From positions 186,001 to 250,000 of the forward strand of contig CANMPP010000002.1 of NCBI GenBank assembly GCA_947499735.1: a stretch of DNA of 64,000 bases, written 5' to 3'. Every line of letters starts with the position of its first letter. The stretch's first letter is position 1. Origin of the DNA: an uncultured Pelagimonas sp. (lineage in GTDB: Bacteria > Pseudomonadota > Alphaproteobacteria > Rhodobacterales > Rhodobacteraceae). Made by a program: the position numbers and the translations under genes. This document shows, piece after piece, positions 27,349 to 41,356 of this stretch. The notes under the pieces were generated by a model. That model was not told the DNA's origin and made no database searches. It worked only from the letters and a program-made list of their open reading frames with translations.

Positions 27349-28890
27349 ATGGGAATCCAAGCAGCCGAGATTTCTGCGATCCTGAAGGAGCAGATCCAGA
27401 ACTTTGGCAATGAAGCCGAAGTAGCCGAAGTGGGTCGCGTATTGAGTGTTGGGGACGGTATCGCCCGTGTCCATGGTCTCGATAGCGTCCAAGCTGGCGA
27501 GATGGTCGAGTTCCCAGGCGGTATTATGGGCATGGCCCTGAACCTTGAAAGCGACAACGTCGGTGTTGTTATTTTCGGGTCTGACCGCGATATTAAAGAA
27601 GGTGACACTGTTAAGCGCACCAACTCTATCGTGGACGTACCAACAGGCACAGGTTTGCTGGGTCGCGTTGTTGACGGTTTGGGTAACCCATTGGATGGCA
27701 AAGGCCCAATCGTTTATGAAACGCGCTCTGTTGCGGACGTAAAAGCGCCAGGCATCATTCCACGTAAATCCGTTCACGAGCCAATGGCGACAGGTATCAA
27801 AGCGGTTGACGCGATGATCCCAATCGGCCGTGGCCAGCGTGAGCTGATCATTGGTGACCGTCAGACAGGTAAAACAGCTGTTGCTCTGGACGCGATCCTG
27901 AACCAAAAATCCTACAACGACGCGGCAGGCGATGACGAGAGCAAGAAATTGTTCTGCATCTACGTTGCAGTTGGTCAAAAGCGCTCCACTGTTGCTCAGC
28001 TGGTTAAAAAGCTAGAAGAAACAGGCGCGATTGATTATTCCATCGTGGTTGCTGCGACAGCGTCTGACCCAGCACCTATGCAGTTCTTGGCACCATATGC
28101 CGCGACTGCAATGGCGGAATATTTCCGTGACAACGGCAAGCACGCTCTAATCATCTATGATGACCTGTCCAAGCAAGCTGTTTCCTACCGTCAGATGTCT
28201 CTGCTGCTGCGCCGCCCACCAGGCCGTGAAGCGTATCCAGGTGACGTTTTCTACCTTCACTCACGTTTGCTGGAACGTTCCGCGAAGCTGAACGAAGATT
28301 TCGGTTCCGGTTCTTTGACGGCTCTGCCGATCATTGAAACACAAGGTGGTGACGTTTCTGCCTTTATTCCAACCAACGTGATCTCGATCACAGACGGTCA
28401 GATCTTCTTGGAAACAGAATTGTTCTACCAAGGTATCCGCCCAGCTGTGAACACAGGTCTGTCTGTTTCTCGTGTTGGATCTTCTGCGCAAACGGACGCG
28501 ATGTCGTCTGTTGCTGGCCCGGTTAAACTGTCTCTGGCGCAATATCGCGAAATGGCGGCCTTTGCTCAGTTCGGTTCCGATCTGGATGCGGCAACTCAGC
28601 AGCTTTTGGCACGTGGTGCACGTTTGACCGAGCTGATGAAACAGCCTCAGTATGCGCCTCTGACAAACGCCGAGATCGTTTGCGTTATCTTCGCCGGTAC
28701 AAACGGCTATCTAGATGGCGTAGATGTGGCTAAAGTTGGTGAATACGAAGCAGCTCTGCTGAACTTCCTGCGCACCAAAAAGGCGGATTTCTTGAACTGG
28801 ATCGCAACTGAAGATCCGAAATTCAAGAAAGGCGAGCCTGTTGAGAAAATGAAGGCAGTGCTGGACGAATTCGCAGCGGACTACTCATAA
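27349..28890 (+). CDS. atpA: ATP synthase F1 subunit alpha
   Basis: A 513-residue alpha subunit, the non-catalytic nucleotide-binding subunit of the F1 hexamer. Walker A is [10 protein letters not shown] near residue 172, and the family core [23 protein letters not shown] follows. It starts immediately after the atpH stop and ends 12 bases before atpG. Length and motifs are normal. Confidence 0.98.
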   Translation: MGIQAAEISAILKEQIQNFGNEAEVAEVGRVLSVGDGIARVHGLDSVQAGEMVEFPGGIMGMALNLESDNVGVVIFGSDRDIKEGDTVKRTNSIVDVPTGTGLLGRVVDGLGNPLDGKGPIVYETRSVADVKAPGIIPRKSVHEPMATGIKAVDAMIPIGRGQRELIIGDRQTGKTAVALDAILNQKSYNDAAGDDESKKLFCIYVAVGQKRSTVAQLVKKLEETGAIDYSIVVAATASDPAPMQFLAPYAATAMAEYFRDNGKHALIIYDDLSKQAVSYRQMSLLLRRPPGREAYPGDVFYLHSRLLERSAKLNEDFGSGSLTALPIIETQGGDVSAFIPTNVISITDGQIFLETELFYQGIRPAVNTGLSVSRVGSSAQTDAMSSVAGPVKLSLAQYREMAAFAQFGSDLDAATQQLLARGARLTELMKQPQYAPLTNAEIVCVIFAGTNGYLDGVDVAKVGEYEAALLNFLRTKKADFLNWIATEDPKFKKGEPVEKMKAVLDEFAADYS

Positions 28891-28902
28891 GGAGCCGCCC
28901 GG

Positions 28903-31219
<2,317 letters not shown>

Positions 31220-31272
31220 TCTCTTTTACGGGGGCGTCTTGTACGCCCTCGTACCAAACTAGGAGACACAAA

Positions 31273-31683
31273 ATGGCAAAGACGATGCAATTCGATCTGG
31301 TCAGCCCGGAACGCAGCCTGATGTCGTCTCAGGTTGTTTCTGTGCAAATCCCTGCCTCGGAAGGTGACATGACGGCGATGCCGGACCATGCACCAGCCAT
31401 CACAACACTGCGCCCCGGTATCCTTAGTGTGCAGACGGAATCTGAAACATCTGATTTCGTTGTCACTGGTGGTTTTGCCGAACTGGGTGAAAGCCTGTCC
31501 GTTCTTGCGGAAAAAGCTTTGCCAGTGGCTGATATCGATCAGGGCGCCTATGACGCACTGGTTGCAGATGCCAAAGCTGTTGCCGAAATGGCAAAAGACG
31601 GTGAAGGCGCTGCGGATGCGGCCAAGATGGTTCAAGATGTGATCGCGGTGGCTGGTCCACTGGGATTATCTGCAGCATCCTAA
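31273..31683 (+). CDS. atpC: ATP synthase F1 subunit epsilon
   Basis: A 136-residue epsilon subunit that regulates and couples rotation of F1. It begins with the beta-sandwich motif MQFDLVSPERSL, then MTAMPDHAPAITTLRPGILSV. The C-terminal helical part is shorter and more acidic than in E. coli, as is common in alphaproteobacteria. AGGAG precedes the ATG. It is the last gene of the operon and is followed by a strong terminator. Confidence 0.95.
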   Translation: MAKTMQFDLVSPERSLMSSQVVSVQIPASEGDMTAMPDHAPAITTLRPGILSVQTESETSDFVVTGGFAELGESLSVLAEKALPVADIDQGAYDALVADAKAVAEMAKDGEGAADAAKMVQDVIAVAGPLGLSAAS

Positions 31684-31729
31684 ATATAGATTTGGCCCGT
31701 TCAAGCGGCCAAAGCTTTTAAATGAACAC

Positions 31730-31767
31730 AATCCCGCTGAGATTTCTTGGCGGGATTTGTTTTTTGT
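31730..31767 (+). terminator. Terminator of the atpHAGDC operon
   Basis: AATCCCGC at 31730-31737 pairs with GCGGGATT at 31750-31757, with a 12-base loop, and the right arm runs straight into TGTTTTTTG. This is a classic Rho-independent terminator 47 bases after atpC. Confidence 0.9.
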
Positions 31768-31856
31768 TTCGAATTGTTGGATAAGAATGTTGGTTATCGA
31801 TCCGGGCCGATGCGCAAGTTGTTAGGGGTTTGGATCAGTGTTTGAGTGGATTTGGA

Positions 31857-32210
31857 ATGATGCACAGATTCTCTACGGGTGCGATTGGTATTGCGCAGGG
31901 CAATGATGAAATATTCTCGGACTTTTCCGACGGCGGCGATATGTGGGTCGGAGAAGGCGAAAGATTACGCCGGAAACTAGTCGTGTTCGACGAACCTTTT
32001 CGTCGTCCACCCATTGTCCATGTGGGCATTTCACTTTGGGATGTGCATCAAAACAGCAACTTACGTGCTGACATCGCGGCTGAGGCCATCACCAATACAG
32101 ATTTTGAAATGGTGTTTCAAACCTGGGGTGACAGCCGAATTGCCCGCATTCGCATGAATTGGATTGCATTTGGCGAGTTGCGTTATGCCGACGATTGGGA
32201 CGTGCGCTAA
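31857..32210 (+). CDS. H-type lectin domain protein
   Basis: A protein of about 117 residues that reads as a single H-type lectin domain. The family hallmarks are the FDEPFRRPPIVHVGISLWD segment, the AITNTDFEMVFQTW strand and the C-terminal IRMNWIAFGEL. H-type lectins, first seen in snail and Dictyostelium proteins, bind N-acetylgalactosamine-type sugars. I see no signal peptide, so it may act in the cytoplasm or be exported another way. The start is uncertain: two ATGs at 31857 and 31860 fit, and a TTG at 31830 gives a longer form. It lies just after the atp operon terminator on the same strand. Confidence 0.7.
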   Translation: MMHRFSTGAIGIAQGNDEIFSDFSDGGDMWVGEGERLRRKLVVFDEPFRRPPIVHVGISLWDVHQNSNLRADIAAEAITNTDFEMVFQTWGDSRIARIRMNWIAFGELRYADDWDVR

Positions 32211-32213
32211 CCT

Positions 32214-32828
32214 TTAGAATTGGTAGCCAACACCAATAGACAAAACATCCATAATTTGACCGTCGAAAGACACTTCTAAGCCAGCGCCAAAGTTGAAATC
32301 TTCTTCGTGAAAGACGCGGCGTTCCAATTCTATACGCGCGAATGCGTTTCCTTTGACGAACATGTCAACGCCGATCCCATATCCCGTGCCGGTCAAATAC
32401 CCTGATTGCTCAAGCGAGGCGAACATTGGATAGTCAGCTGAGAAGTTGTACAAAAGCTTTAGTTGGCTGATCTTGGCATATGGTAAGAAACGGCCGGCAT
32501 CATACCCTAGGCGCGCTCCAGTGTAGAAAATGGAGCTGTATTCAAAGTTGTAGTACCCATCTTCATGAACACCTTTTCCGCCCTTATCGATCCCAGTTTC
32601 AAAACCAAAGACGATATGACCGGCTGTCAAATTGTATCCAGCCAACGCTGAACCAACAATGGTCTTGAAGGATAGATTGGATTCTTCACCATTTAAACTG
32701 GGGGAATGGCCATTCAGAACTTTGCCCGTCGCTCCTATATAAGCACCGTTCCATTCGGCATGTGCTGCCCCTGATATGGACAGAAAAACAGGTGTTAGTA
32801 CTGACAATAGTGCAGGTAGATGGCGCAT
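32214..32828 (-). CDS. Outer-membrane beta-barrel protein
   Basis: A 204-residue protein with a signal peptide (MRHLPALLSVLTPVFLSISGAAHA) and a domain of alternating hydrophobic beta strands ending in aromatic GVGYQF, the typical C-terminal phenylalanine of outer-membrane barrels. It resembles small eight-stranded OmpW/Opr-type or Omp25-like barrels. The start at 32828 has GGAGAG seven bases upstream; a TTG at 32843 is less likely. It converges with the lectin gene, with only three bases between stops. Its role is unknown. Confidence 0.8.
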   Translation of the reverse strand: MRHLPALLSVLTPVFLSISGAAHAEWNGAYIGATGKVLNGHSPSLNGEESNLSFKTIVGSALAGYNLTAGHIVFGFETGIDKGGKGVHEDGYYNFEYSSIFYTGARLGYDAGRFLPYAKISQLKLLYNFSADYPMFASLEQSGYLTGTGYGIGVDMFVKGNAFARIELERRVFHEEDFNFGAGLEVSFDGQIMDVLSIGVGYQF

Positions 32829-33007
32829 AGGAAGGCTCTCCAAAGGGGATCAACGGGCCTTCAGAACAATACAAAAATCCTAAAATTTGCTTCGTATTTC
32901 AAAGATTCCAATTAAGTATGTCACATGAATTTTTTTGAATATGGAAGAAAGCAGGAGAAACAGGATAAGATTCCCCCTTTTGTTCATTAAAAGTTCTCGA
33001 CCTTCAC

Positions 33008-33046
33008 AAAAACAAACGCATCCGAAAATCGAACGCGTTTGTTTTT
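33008..33046 (-). terminator. Terminator after prs
   Basis: AAAAACAAACGC at 33008-33019 and GCGTTTGTTTTT at 33035-33046 form a perfect 12-base inverted repeat with a 15-base loop. In the prs direction it ends in a run of T. It would also work on the other strand and so insulates both sides. Confidence 0.85.
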
Positions 33047-33093
33047 ATTCAAAAATTTCTCGTAGGCAGGATGGAAACAATTTTAGATAGTTT

Positions 33094-34104
33094 CTACAGG
33101 ATGCCTTCGTAAATTGGTCCCAGCGTGTCCGTCCCAATCAAGGAAGATACGGATGTGTCATTCCAAATGTTCAGAATAGCCTGGGCAAATAAAGGCGCGG
33201 TAGGCAGAACGCGGATATTTGGCGCGGCTTTTACGGCTTCAGTTGGCTCAATCGAATCTGTGAAGACCAATGATTTCAACGCGGACTTGGTTACGCGTTC
33301 GACTGCAGGGCCGGACATCACACCGTGGGAAATGTAGGCGTGGACCTCTTCTGCGCCTTGATCCGCTAGATGACCGGCAGCTTTGCACAACGTGCCTGCC
33401 GTATCGCAAATGTCATCCACGATGATGCACTTTTTGCCTTCAACATTGCCGATCACGGTCATCTCTGCGATTTCACCGGGCTTTTCACGACGTTTGTCGA
33501 CGATGGACAAAGGCGCGTTTAGGCGCTTGGCCAATTCGCGCGCACGGGCAACACCGCCAACATCTGGAGAGACAATCATCAGATCATCACGGCAGTCTTT
33601 AAACTGGTTCATGATGTCCAAAGCAAAGATCGGAGCGGCATATAGGTTATCCACGGGAATGTCGAAAAATCCTTGGATCTGTGCGGCGTGAAGATCCATT
33701 GTCAGAACGCGGCCAATGCCAGCCTCTGCGATCATATTGGCAACCAGCTTGGCCGTGATCGGCGTGCGGGCTTTAGAACGACGGTCCTGACGCGCATAGC
33801 CGAAATAGGGCATAACGGCAGTAACGCGGCTGGCGGATGAACGGCGCAGCGCATCAGCCATAATGAGCAATTCCATCAAATTGTCATTGGCTGGGTTTGA
33901 CGTGCTTTGAAGGATAAACATATCCTCGCCGCGAACGTTTTCGTACACTTCGACGAAAATTTCGCCGTCGTTGAAACGTTCGACCCGCGCATCAACCAGG
34001 TTGACATTCATGCCGCGATACAGCGTCATGCGTTTTGCAACAGATTGTGCGAGAGAAAGATTGGAATTGCCCGAAATGATTTTGGGCTCGATGACAGTCG
34101 GCAT
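33094..34104 (-). CDS. prs: Ribose-phosphate pyrophosphokinase
   Basis: A 336-residue enzyme that makes phosphoribosyl pyrophosphate from ribose 5-phosphate and ATP for nucleotide, histidine and tryptophan synthesis. The PRPP-binding loop [11 protein letters not shown] is intact, as is the earlier [10 protein letters not shown] motif and the [14 protein letters not shown] segment. Length is slightly above the 315 residues of E. coli, with an extra N-terminal stretch, which is usual in this group. A strong terminator follows. Confidence 0.97.
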   Translation of the reverse strand: MPTVIEPKIISGNSNLSLAQSVAKRMTLYRGMNVNLVDARVERFNDGEIFVEVYENVRGEDMFILQSTSNPANDNLMELLIMADALRRSSASRVTAVMPYFGYARQDRRSKARTPITAKLVANMIAEAGIGRVLTMDLHAAQIQGFFDIPVDNLYAAPIFALDIMNQFKDCRDDLMIVSPDVGGVARARELAKRLNAPLSIVDKRREKPGEIAEMTVIGNVEGKKCIIVDDICDTAGTLCKAAGHLADQGAEEVHAYISHGVMSGPAVERVTKSALKSLVFTDSIEPTEAVKAAPNIRVLPTAPLFAQAILNIWNDTSVSSLIGTDTLGPIYEGIL

Positions 34105-34208
34105 AGGGGGAACTCCGGCGGCGGCTGCATGACAGATTCGTGACGTGCGCTCCGCTTAACATGGCATTGCTCTCGCGCAAAGTATCTCAATGGAATTGGA
34201 AAGCTGAA

Positions 34209-34811
34209 ATGGCTCATATCGACTATTACTTTACGCCGCTCTCACCGTTTACCTATCTGGCCGAAGGACAATTGGAAGAGATCGCCGAAAAGTACGGGGC
34301 GACGATCACCTATAAACCCATTGATATTATTTCTCTTTTTCCACGGACAGGTGGGATAGCGCAAAAAGATCGCCATCCCTCGCGTCTGGAATATCGGGCA
34401 CAAGATTTATTGCGTAAGGCCAAGAAGAGAAATTTACCATTTCACCTAAAACCTGCGCATTGGCCAACAAATGCCGCACCAGCCTCGTATGCGATCATTT
34501 CAGCGCAAAAGGCGGGGAACGGTGATTTGGCAGGATTCGTGCAATCGCTGTTTCGTGCCGTCTGGGTTGAGGAAAAGGATATTGCGCAAGACGAGGTGAT
34601 CGCGGATTGCCTAACTGCTGCGGGCTTTGATGCAGGTCTTGCGACATCGGGTCTTTTAAGTGGTGCGGAAACCTATGCCGCGAATTTGGAAGAAGCGGTG
34701 TCTGCCGGTGTGTTTGGCGCACCGTTTTACATCGTGGATGGCACGGAACGGTTTTGGGGCGAGGATCGTTTGGAAGATCTGAATCTCTTCCTCGCGGGAG
34801 AATTGTCCTAA
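34209..34811 (+). CDS. 2-hydroxychromene-2-carboxylate isomerase family protein (DsbA-like fold)
   Basis: A 200-residue thioredoxin/DsbA-fold protein. The N-terminus MAHIDYYFTPLSPFTYLAEG matches the glutathione-dependent 2-hydroxychromene-2-carboxylate isomerases, where Ser12 of this stretch takes the place of the DsbA cysteine. The conserved C-terminal VFGAPFYIVDG matches the loop with the family cis-proline. The start at 34209 has GGAAA upstream; a longer frame from 34140 adds unlikely residues. Such enzymes act in aromatic degradation in the best-known case, but many members are generic and the substrate here is open. Confidence 0.85.
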   Translation: MAHIDYYFTPLSPFTYLAEGQLEEIAEKYGATITYKPIDIISLFPRTGGIAQKDRHPSRLEYRAQDLLRKAKKRNLPFHLKPAHWPTNAAPASYAIISAQKAGNGDLAGFVQSLFRAVWVEEKDIAQDEVIADCLTAAGFDAGLATSGLLSGAETYAANLEEAVSAGVFGAPFYIVDGTERFWGEDRLEDLNLFLAGELS

Positions 34812-35030
34812 CGCCTGTATTGACCGTCAGATTTCACCTTTCGGTTTGTGCAAAACGATACCCAGTGTTTGGTGGCCTCTCAGGTGGTCACATCAGCTGG
34901 CCCTTTCCATTCGCGCGCTTTGGAAACAGCGCAATTCGCAGATGTTGCACCGGAGCTGCGGGAATGGACAATTCGCGCAAAGTGACTTGTTACGCGACGT
35001 GACAGATGACAACGTCAACTCTCTGCATGA

Positions 35031-37070
<2,040 letters not shown>

Positions 37071-37162
37071 GGGCCTGCACAGGATATGCACGTCTTGTAG
37101 CCGTGCCGTGCATTCTGATCATTCAAGACGGGGGACATGTTCAGAATTAAGGAATGTCTCCC

Positions 37163-38569
37163 ATGTCTCAATCCCCCGTTATTCGGCTGTGCCTGATCGG
37201 ATTTTTAATCTTGATCATGTCGGTTCCAGCCTTCTTTGCCGCAGAGATCATCAACGCGCGAAAATCCTATTCGCGCAGCACTATTGAAAATCTGTCTCAG
37301 GAATGGGGCGGTCCCCAACATTTCGCCGGTCCCCAATTGGTGGTGCCCGTGGAAAAAACAACAACTGTGTTGAAAACGCGGGTGCGCACAGATCCTGCAA
37401 CCGGTGCAATCATGTATCACGCAGAAACCGGACACGAATTGCGCGAGACTTTTTCGGAAGAACAGGTTGTGGTGCAAGATCCGGTATATCTGTTTCCAGA
37501 GCACTATGACGTGTCCCTTGATCTGATCACGCATGTCAGGGCGCGCGGGATCTTTAACGTTCCAATGTATCAATCCAAATTGGATATATCCTTTGATTTC
37601 GACACGGATCTGATCAGCGCAGCGGTGGGAGAGGGGGAAACCCTTCTTTGGGATCAGGCCTATCTGGCGTTTCGTTTGTCGAATTTGGCGGGGTTGCGTG
37701 GTGAAACCCAGCTTCTGGCCGATGGCAAGCCTGTGGTGATGGAACCGATTGCAGGTGTGAATGGTCTACGTGCGTCGTTAAAAGATCCGAGAGACCACGA
37801 ACACTATCAAATGATTTTAGGGATGAACGGCGCGCAAAAACTATTCCTATCCCCTGTTGGTCGTTCCAGTCAGATTAACATGGTTGGCAATTGGCCAGAT
37901 CCCTCTTTTTCGGGCACTTTTTTACCAGATGAACACAATGTGGATGCGGATGGGTTTCGTGCCTTTTGGAGCATTCCAAATTTGGCCCGTAGCTTTCCCC
38001 AAGTCGCACGGCAAGACCACATCGCAGCCATGCGCAGGGATGCCCAATTGGGTTTGAATCTGATTGAGGATAATGATTTCTATCAAAAGGCGTATCGCGC
38101 ATCGAAATATGCGTTGTTATTTATCTCACTAACGTTCTTGACGATCTTTTTAATCGAGCGGGGCGCGCCAAAGTCGGCACATGCCATCCATTATGTTTTT
38201 GTTGGATTGGCACAAAGCATGTTTGTTTTGCTGATGGTGTCCTATGCCGAGCATTTAGGGTTCAATGCAGCCTATCTTTTGTCCGCAATAGCAACGATTG
38301 GGCTATTGTCCCTTTATGCGCGATTAGGGATGAAATTTGAAACCCGCAGCTGGTTGCTGTCGCTTGCATTGTTGATCCTGTACGGGCTGCTTTACATGAT
38401 TTTGCAAACATCGGACTTTGCACTTCTTGCGGGATCTACCATGGCTTTTGGCGCCTTGGCTTTGACCATGGTTGCGACACGCAATGAAGACTGGGCGGCA
38501 TCAAGCCGAATTTTGATGGAGAATCTGGTTGCAAAGCCACCCGAAAAAAGTGCCGGTAAGTCACTGTAA
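37163..38569 (+). CDS. creD: Inner-membrane protein CreD
   Basis: A 468-residue membrane protein of the CreD (cell envelope integrity) family. The N-terminal membrane segment is followed by a large periplasmic domain (YSRSTIENLSQEWGGPQH near the start) and then a cluster of five or six helices in the last 160 residues. In E. coli creD is controlled by the CreBC two-component system; here no creA, creB or creC is adjacent, so it is an orphan. The start at 37163 has AAGGA nine bases upstream; an ATG at 37154 is possible. It may protect the envelope under stress, but evidence is by family only. Confidence 0.88.
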   Translation: MSQSPVIRLCLIGFLILIMSVPAFFAAEIINARKSYSRSTIENLSQEWGGPQHFAGPQLVVPVEKTTTVLKTRVRTDPATGAIMYHAETGHELRETFSEEQVVVQDPVYLFPEHYDVSLDLITHVRARGIFNVPMYQSKLDISFDFDTDLISAAVGEGETLLWDQAYLAFRLSNLAGLRGETQLLADGKPVVMEPIAGVNGLRASLKDPRDHEHYQMILGMNGAQKLFLSPVGRSSQINMVGNWPDPSFSGTFLPDEHNVDADGFRAFWSIPNLARSFPQVARQDHIAAMRRDAQLGLNLIEDNDFYQKAYRASKYALLFISLTFLTIFLIERGAPKSAHAIHYVFVGLAQSMFVLLMVSYAEHLGFNAAYLLSAIATIGLLSLYARLGMKFETRSWLLSLALLILYGLLYMILQTSDFALLAGSTMAFGALALTMVATRNEDWAASSRILMENLVAKPPEKSAGKSL

Positions 38570-38618
38570 TCACTCTATGGTTGCAGGATTTTTCATGCAT
38601 TGATCAATTTTGAGAGAA

Positions 38619-38664
38619 AGAAAGGGGCGTTCTGTTTCTAAGATGCACACAGAGCGCCCTTTTC
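38619..38664 (+). terminator. Terminator after creD
   Basis: A hairpin with arms of about 15 bases (AAAGGGGCGTTCTGT and ACAGAGCGCCCTTTT) and a 13-base loop, with one G-T pair and one bulge, ends in TTTT. It lies between creD and the LysR regulator. Confidence 0.75.
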
Positions 38665-38733
38665 CTATTTATTGTCTTACTTTTGCCCCAAACCCCCATT
38701 CAATGTCGTACTGTTACGAGAATGAGGAAAGAC

Positions 38734-39636
38734 ATGGACCGTCTGACAGAAATGGAAGCATTTGCCACAGTCGTGGATCAAGGCGGATTCACGGATGCGG
38801 CGCGCAAGATGGGCATGTCGAAATCGGCGGTGTCCAAACATGTCTCTTCTTTAGAAACACGACTTGGTACACGTTTGCTTACGCGCACGACCCGTCGTGT
38901 CAGTCCCACTGAAATTGGCCTTGTCTATTATGATCGGGCGCGTCAGGTTTTGAATGAAGCCGAAGAGGCAGATGCCCTTGTGACGTCGTTACAAACGGCT
39001 CCTTCCGGTATGTTGCGCATTTCTGCGCCAACTGATTTTGGCACGTATCATCTGTCCCCGTTGCTTAGTGATTTTCTGTTGGAATATCCCGATATCCATG
39101 TCGATTTGGTGTTGAGCAATCAATATGTCGAATTGGGCAATGAGGGCTTTGATCTGGCGATCCGGATTGGCGAGGCAGAGGGCAATGGGTTGTCACATTG
39201 TACTTTGGCTAGGACCAAGAAAAGTATGATCGCGTCGCCTAGCTATTTGGAAAAACATGGCCGCCCCGCCAGTATCGGCGAATTGAACGAACACAAGCTT
39301 CTTCATTTTTCAGACCCAGCCTGCGGAAATGTCTGGAAAATCACCACACAATCGGGCGAAACACGCGAATTGCGCACATCTGGATGGTTGAGCGTTAATG
39401 ACCGCCAGTCTTTGCTGAATGCCTGCATTGCGGGTTTGGGGATCGCGTATCTTCCTGCGTTTCTTTACCGAGATGCTTTGGCGGAAGGCGCGGTCGAAGA
39501 GGTCATGCCGGATTTGCCAGTAGCGACGTTGGACGTATATGCGACCTATCCGCCTGATCGTTTGGCACAGCCCAAAGTCCGGGTGTTTTTGGATTTCCTA
39601 TTGGACCGTATCGGCAGTGCGGTCCCTAAATATTAA
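38734..39636 (+). CDS. LysR family transcriptional regulator
   Basis: A 300-residue LysR regulator. The N-terminal helix-turn-helix is MDRLTEMEAFATVVDQGGF, continuing with TDAARKMGMSKSAVSKHVSS and LETRLGTRLLTRTTRRV. The C-terminal effector domain is of the LysR substrate-binding type, resembling CrgA/AaeR-like single-domain regulators. The ATG at 38734 is chosen because GAGG lies six bases upstream and the protein then starts as usual; longer frames begin inside the terminator region. The regulated gene is not obvious, since both neighbours point away or are far. Confidence 0.88.
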   Translation: MDRLTEMEAFATVVDQGGFTDAARKMGMSKSAVSKHVSSLETRLGTRLLTRTTRRVSPTEIGLVYYDRARQVLNEAEEADALVTSLQTAPSGMLRISAPTDFGTYHLSPLLSDFLLEYPDIHVDLVLSNQYVELGNEGFDLAIRIGEAEGNGLSHCTLARTKKSMIASPSYLEKHGRPASIGELNEHKLLHFSDPACGNVWKITTQSGETRELRTSGWLSVNDRQSLLNACIAGLGIAYLPAFLYRDALAEGAVEEVMPDLPVATLDVYATYPPDRLAQPKVRVFLDFLLDRIGSAVPKY

Positions 39637-39659
39637 AATCAAAAGACGGTCACGCGAGA

Positions 39660-40631
39660 TCAGTCGAGTGAAATAATCACTGCTTCTACTCGGCGATTGG
39701 CCTCTCGCCCTGTTTCCGTGTCATTTCGGGCGACAGGGGCCAGATAGCCAACGCCTTCGGCCATCAACCGGCTGCGTCTGATGCCGTGTTTGTCAATGAG
39801 GTAGGACATTGCAGATGTTGCGCGTCGACGCGATACGGTTTGATTTGTTTTTAGGGATCCGGTTGCGTCGGTATGGCCGACAAACGCAATCCGGGTGTCT
39901 GGATGTGTGTTCAGGTAGCTTGCAATCTCGTCCAAAGATTGAACACGATCTCCGCCCAACTCTGTTGAACCGCTTTTGAATACCAGATCCTCCAGCACGA
40001 CGCGACCTGACTGGTTTAGTCGCGTGGCAATATCTGTAGGGATCGCCGGATTGGATTGGGTGACGCTTTCAATAGCGGGTTCCAAAACAGGAGCATCCTT
40101 GGCGATATCTGTCTTGGCCTCTTGCGCAAAACCCGCACGAACGATTTGAAGATATCCGACACCATTTTGCGTACTGCTCAACAGTGTTAAATACCCCCCT
40201 TGCGGATCCTTGGATCTGGCCGAGACAAACCGATAGGCCGTAAGGTCAATGTAGATTGATGGGGCTGGCAGGACTTCGATGGCGAAACGGAAATCGAAAC
40301 CACCACAATCCTGAGTGCTGCAATCTAAAATAATTTCATGGGTTTTTTCAATTTGCGCCAAAATAGGTGCCATGATTTGCACGGCCGATTTTGCACCAGA
40401 AATATGCCAGCTTTCTTTGACAATGCGCCCTTGAACGGGTTTTGAATAAAGTCCGCCATCTGCGCTCCACCGGGCCATGGGAACCAGATATCGCCCGGGA
40501 TCGGTGATCACCTGTTCATGCCGCTGCGCGTTTTCAGGCAATGATAGCGTGTCTGATTGTGCGACGGGGGCAATCCCTGCGAGAACAACGAAAATCCCAA
40601 AAGCAAAAAGACGCGTTTTCAGTGCAATCAT
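39660..40631 (-). CDS. OmpA family protein
   Basis: A 323-residue protein with a signal peptide (MIALKTRLFAFGIFVVLAG...) and a C-terminal OmpA peptidoglycan-binding domain (LVFKSGSTEL, then FVGHTDATGSLKTNQ and the RRVEAVIISLD end). The middle 120 residues are a periplasmic beta-rich region I do not recognise, with two cysteine pairs (CSTQDCG). It is the last gene of a three-gene operon after CinA-like and GNAT genes, with ATGA overlaps on each side. Likely links the outer membrane or a periplasmic protein to the cell wall. Confidence 0.85.
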   Translation of the reverse strand: MIALKTRLFAFGIFVVLAGIAPVAQSDTLSLPENAQRHEQVITDPGRYLVPMARWSADGGLYSKPVQGRIVKESWHISGAKSAVQIMAPILAQIEKTHEIILDCSTQDCGGFDFRFAIEVLPAPSIYIDLTAYRFVSARSKDPQGGYLTLLSSTQNGVGYLQIVRAGFAQEAKTDIAKDAPVLEPAIESVTQSNPAIPTDIATRLNQSGRVVLEDLVFKSGSTELGGDRVQSLDEIASYLNTHPDTRIAFVGHTDATGSLKTNQTVSRRRATSAMSYLIDKHGIRRSRLMAEGVGYLAPVARNDTETGREANRRVEAVIISLD

Positions 40632-41356
40632 AAAGGGGCCGCCTGTTTGATCCGGTAATGGTACTGCCCTACCGTATCAAAGCCCAAGGAATCATAAAGG
40701 CCGTTTGCAATTCCGTTGCGTTTTACGACCAAAAGAGAGAGGTGGCTTGCACCCATGTCTTTGGACCAACGCATCGCTTCAGCCATCAAAAATTTGCTAA
40801 TTCCCTTACCTCTATTGTTTTTACGCACCTCCAGAGCATGAAGCATGGCTATTCCGTTATGGATTGCAACAAAACCAGCCCCGGCTGACTGTTGCCCATC
40901 ACGCGCAAACACAGCGGTTTTGGGCCCTTTTACACGCGCCATAATATTAAGCGAAGATGCACCAATGCCACCTTCGGACCAGATCTCTTTCTGCACGGCG
41001 AGGGGCGGCCAGATATTGGCGGTATTGGGATCGATCTGATCGGGGTCAATATCCGCCAAAGACTTGGACTTTAACCAAACCGGATCAATAATCTCATAGT
41101 CCTTTGATCCCAAACCTTGATCCAATTCTTCCTCACCGTCGCGGATCATAAACAGCGGGTTTTGATCGAGGGCCTGCATTTCCTTTTCGGCCTGTTCGAT
41201 GTGATCCAAGGACCACCCGGGTACGGCGGTTGCAGAGCTGACGCGTTTGCCGCCGCCCTGACCATCGCGCAAAACCCATGGGCCTTGTTCAAAGGTTCGT
41301 GCTGGAGGCCAAGTTTTTCCGATAAGGTCATATAGTGTTTGCGGGGTCGGCTTCAT
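40628..41356 (-). CDS. GNAT family N-acetyltransferase
   Basis: A 242-residue protein. The first 130 residues are a domain I do not recognise. The C-terminal 100 residues carry the GNAT acetyl-CoA motif (NNRGKGISKFLMAEAMRWSK) and the later VVKRNGIANGLYDSLGF. It likely acetylates an amine in the cytoplasm; the substrate is not visible. The start overlaps the CinA-like stop and the stop overlaps the OmpA start (ATGA), indicating tight coupling of three apparently unrelated genes. Confidence 0.83.
   Translation of the reverse strand: MKPTPQTLYDLIGKTWPPARTFEQGPWVLRDGQGGGKRVSSATAVPGWSLDHIEQAEKEMQALDQNPLFMIRDGEEELDQGLGSKDYEIIDPVWLKSKSLADIDPDQIDPNTANIWPPLAVQKEIWSEGGIGASSLNIMARVKGPKTAVFARDGQQSAGAGFVAIHNGIAMLHALEVRKNNRGKGISKFLMAEAMRWSKDMGASHLSLLVVKRNGIANGLYDSLGFDTVGQYHYRIKQAAPL

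Noticed and set aside
26989-27978. A 329-codon open frame on the minus strand
   Set aside because: It lies opposite atpH and atpA, both certain genes, and its product has no recognisable motif.
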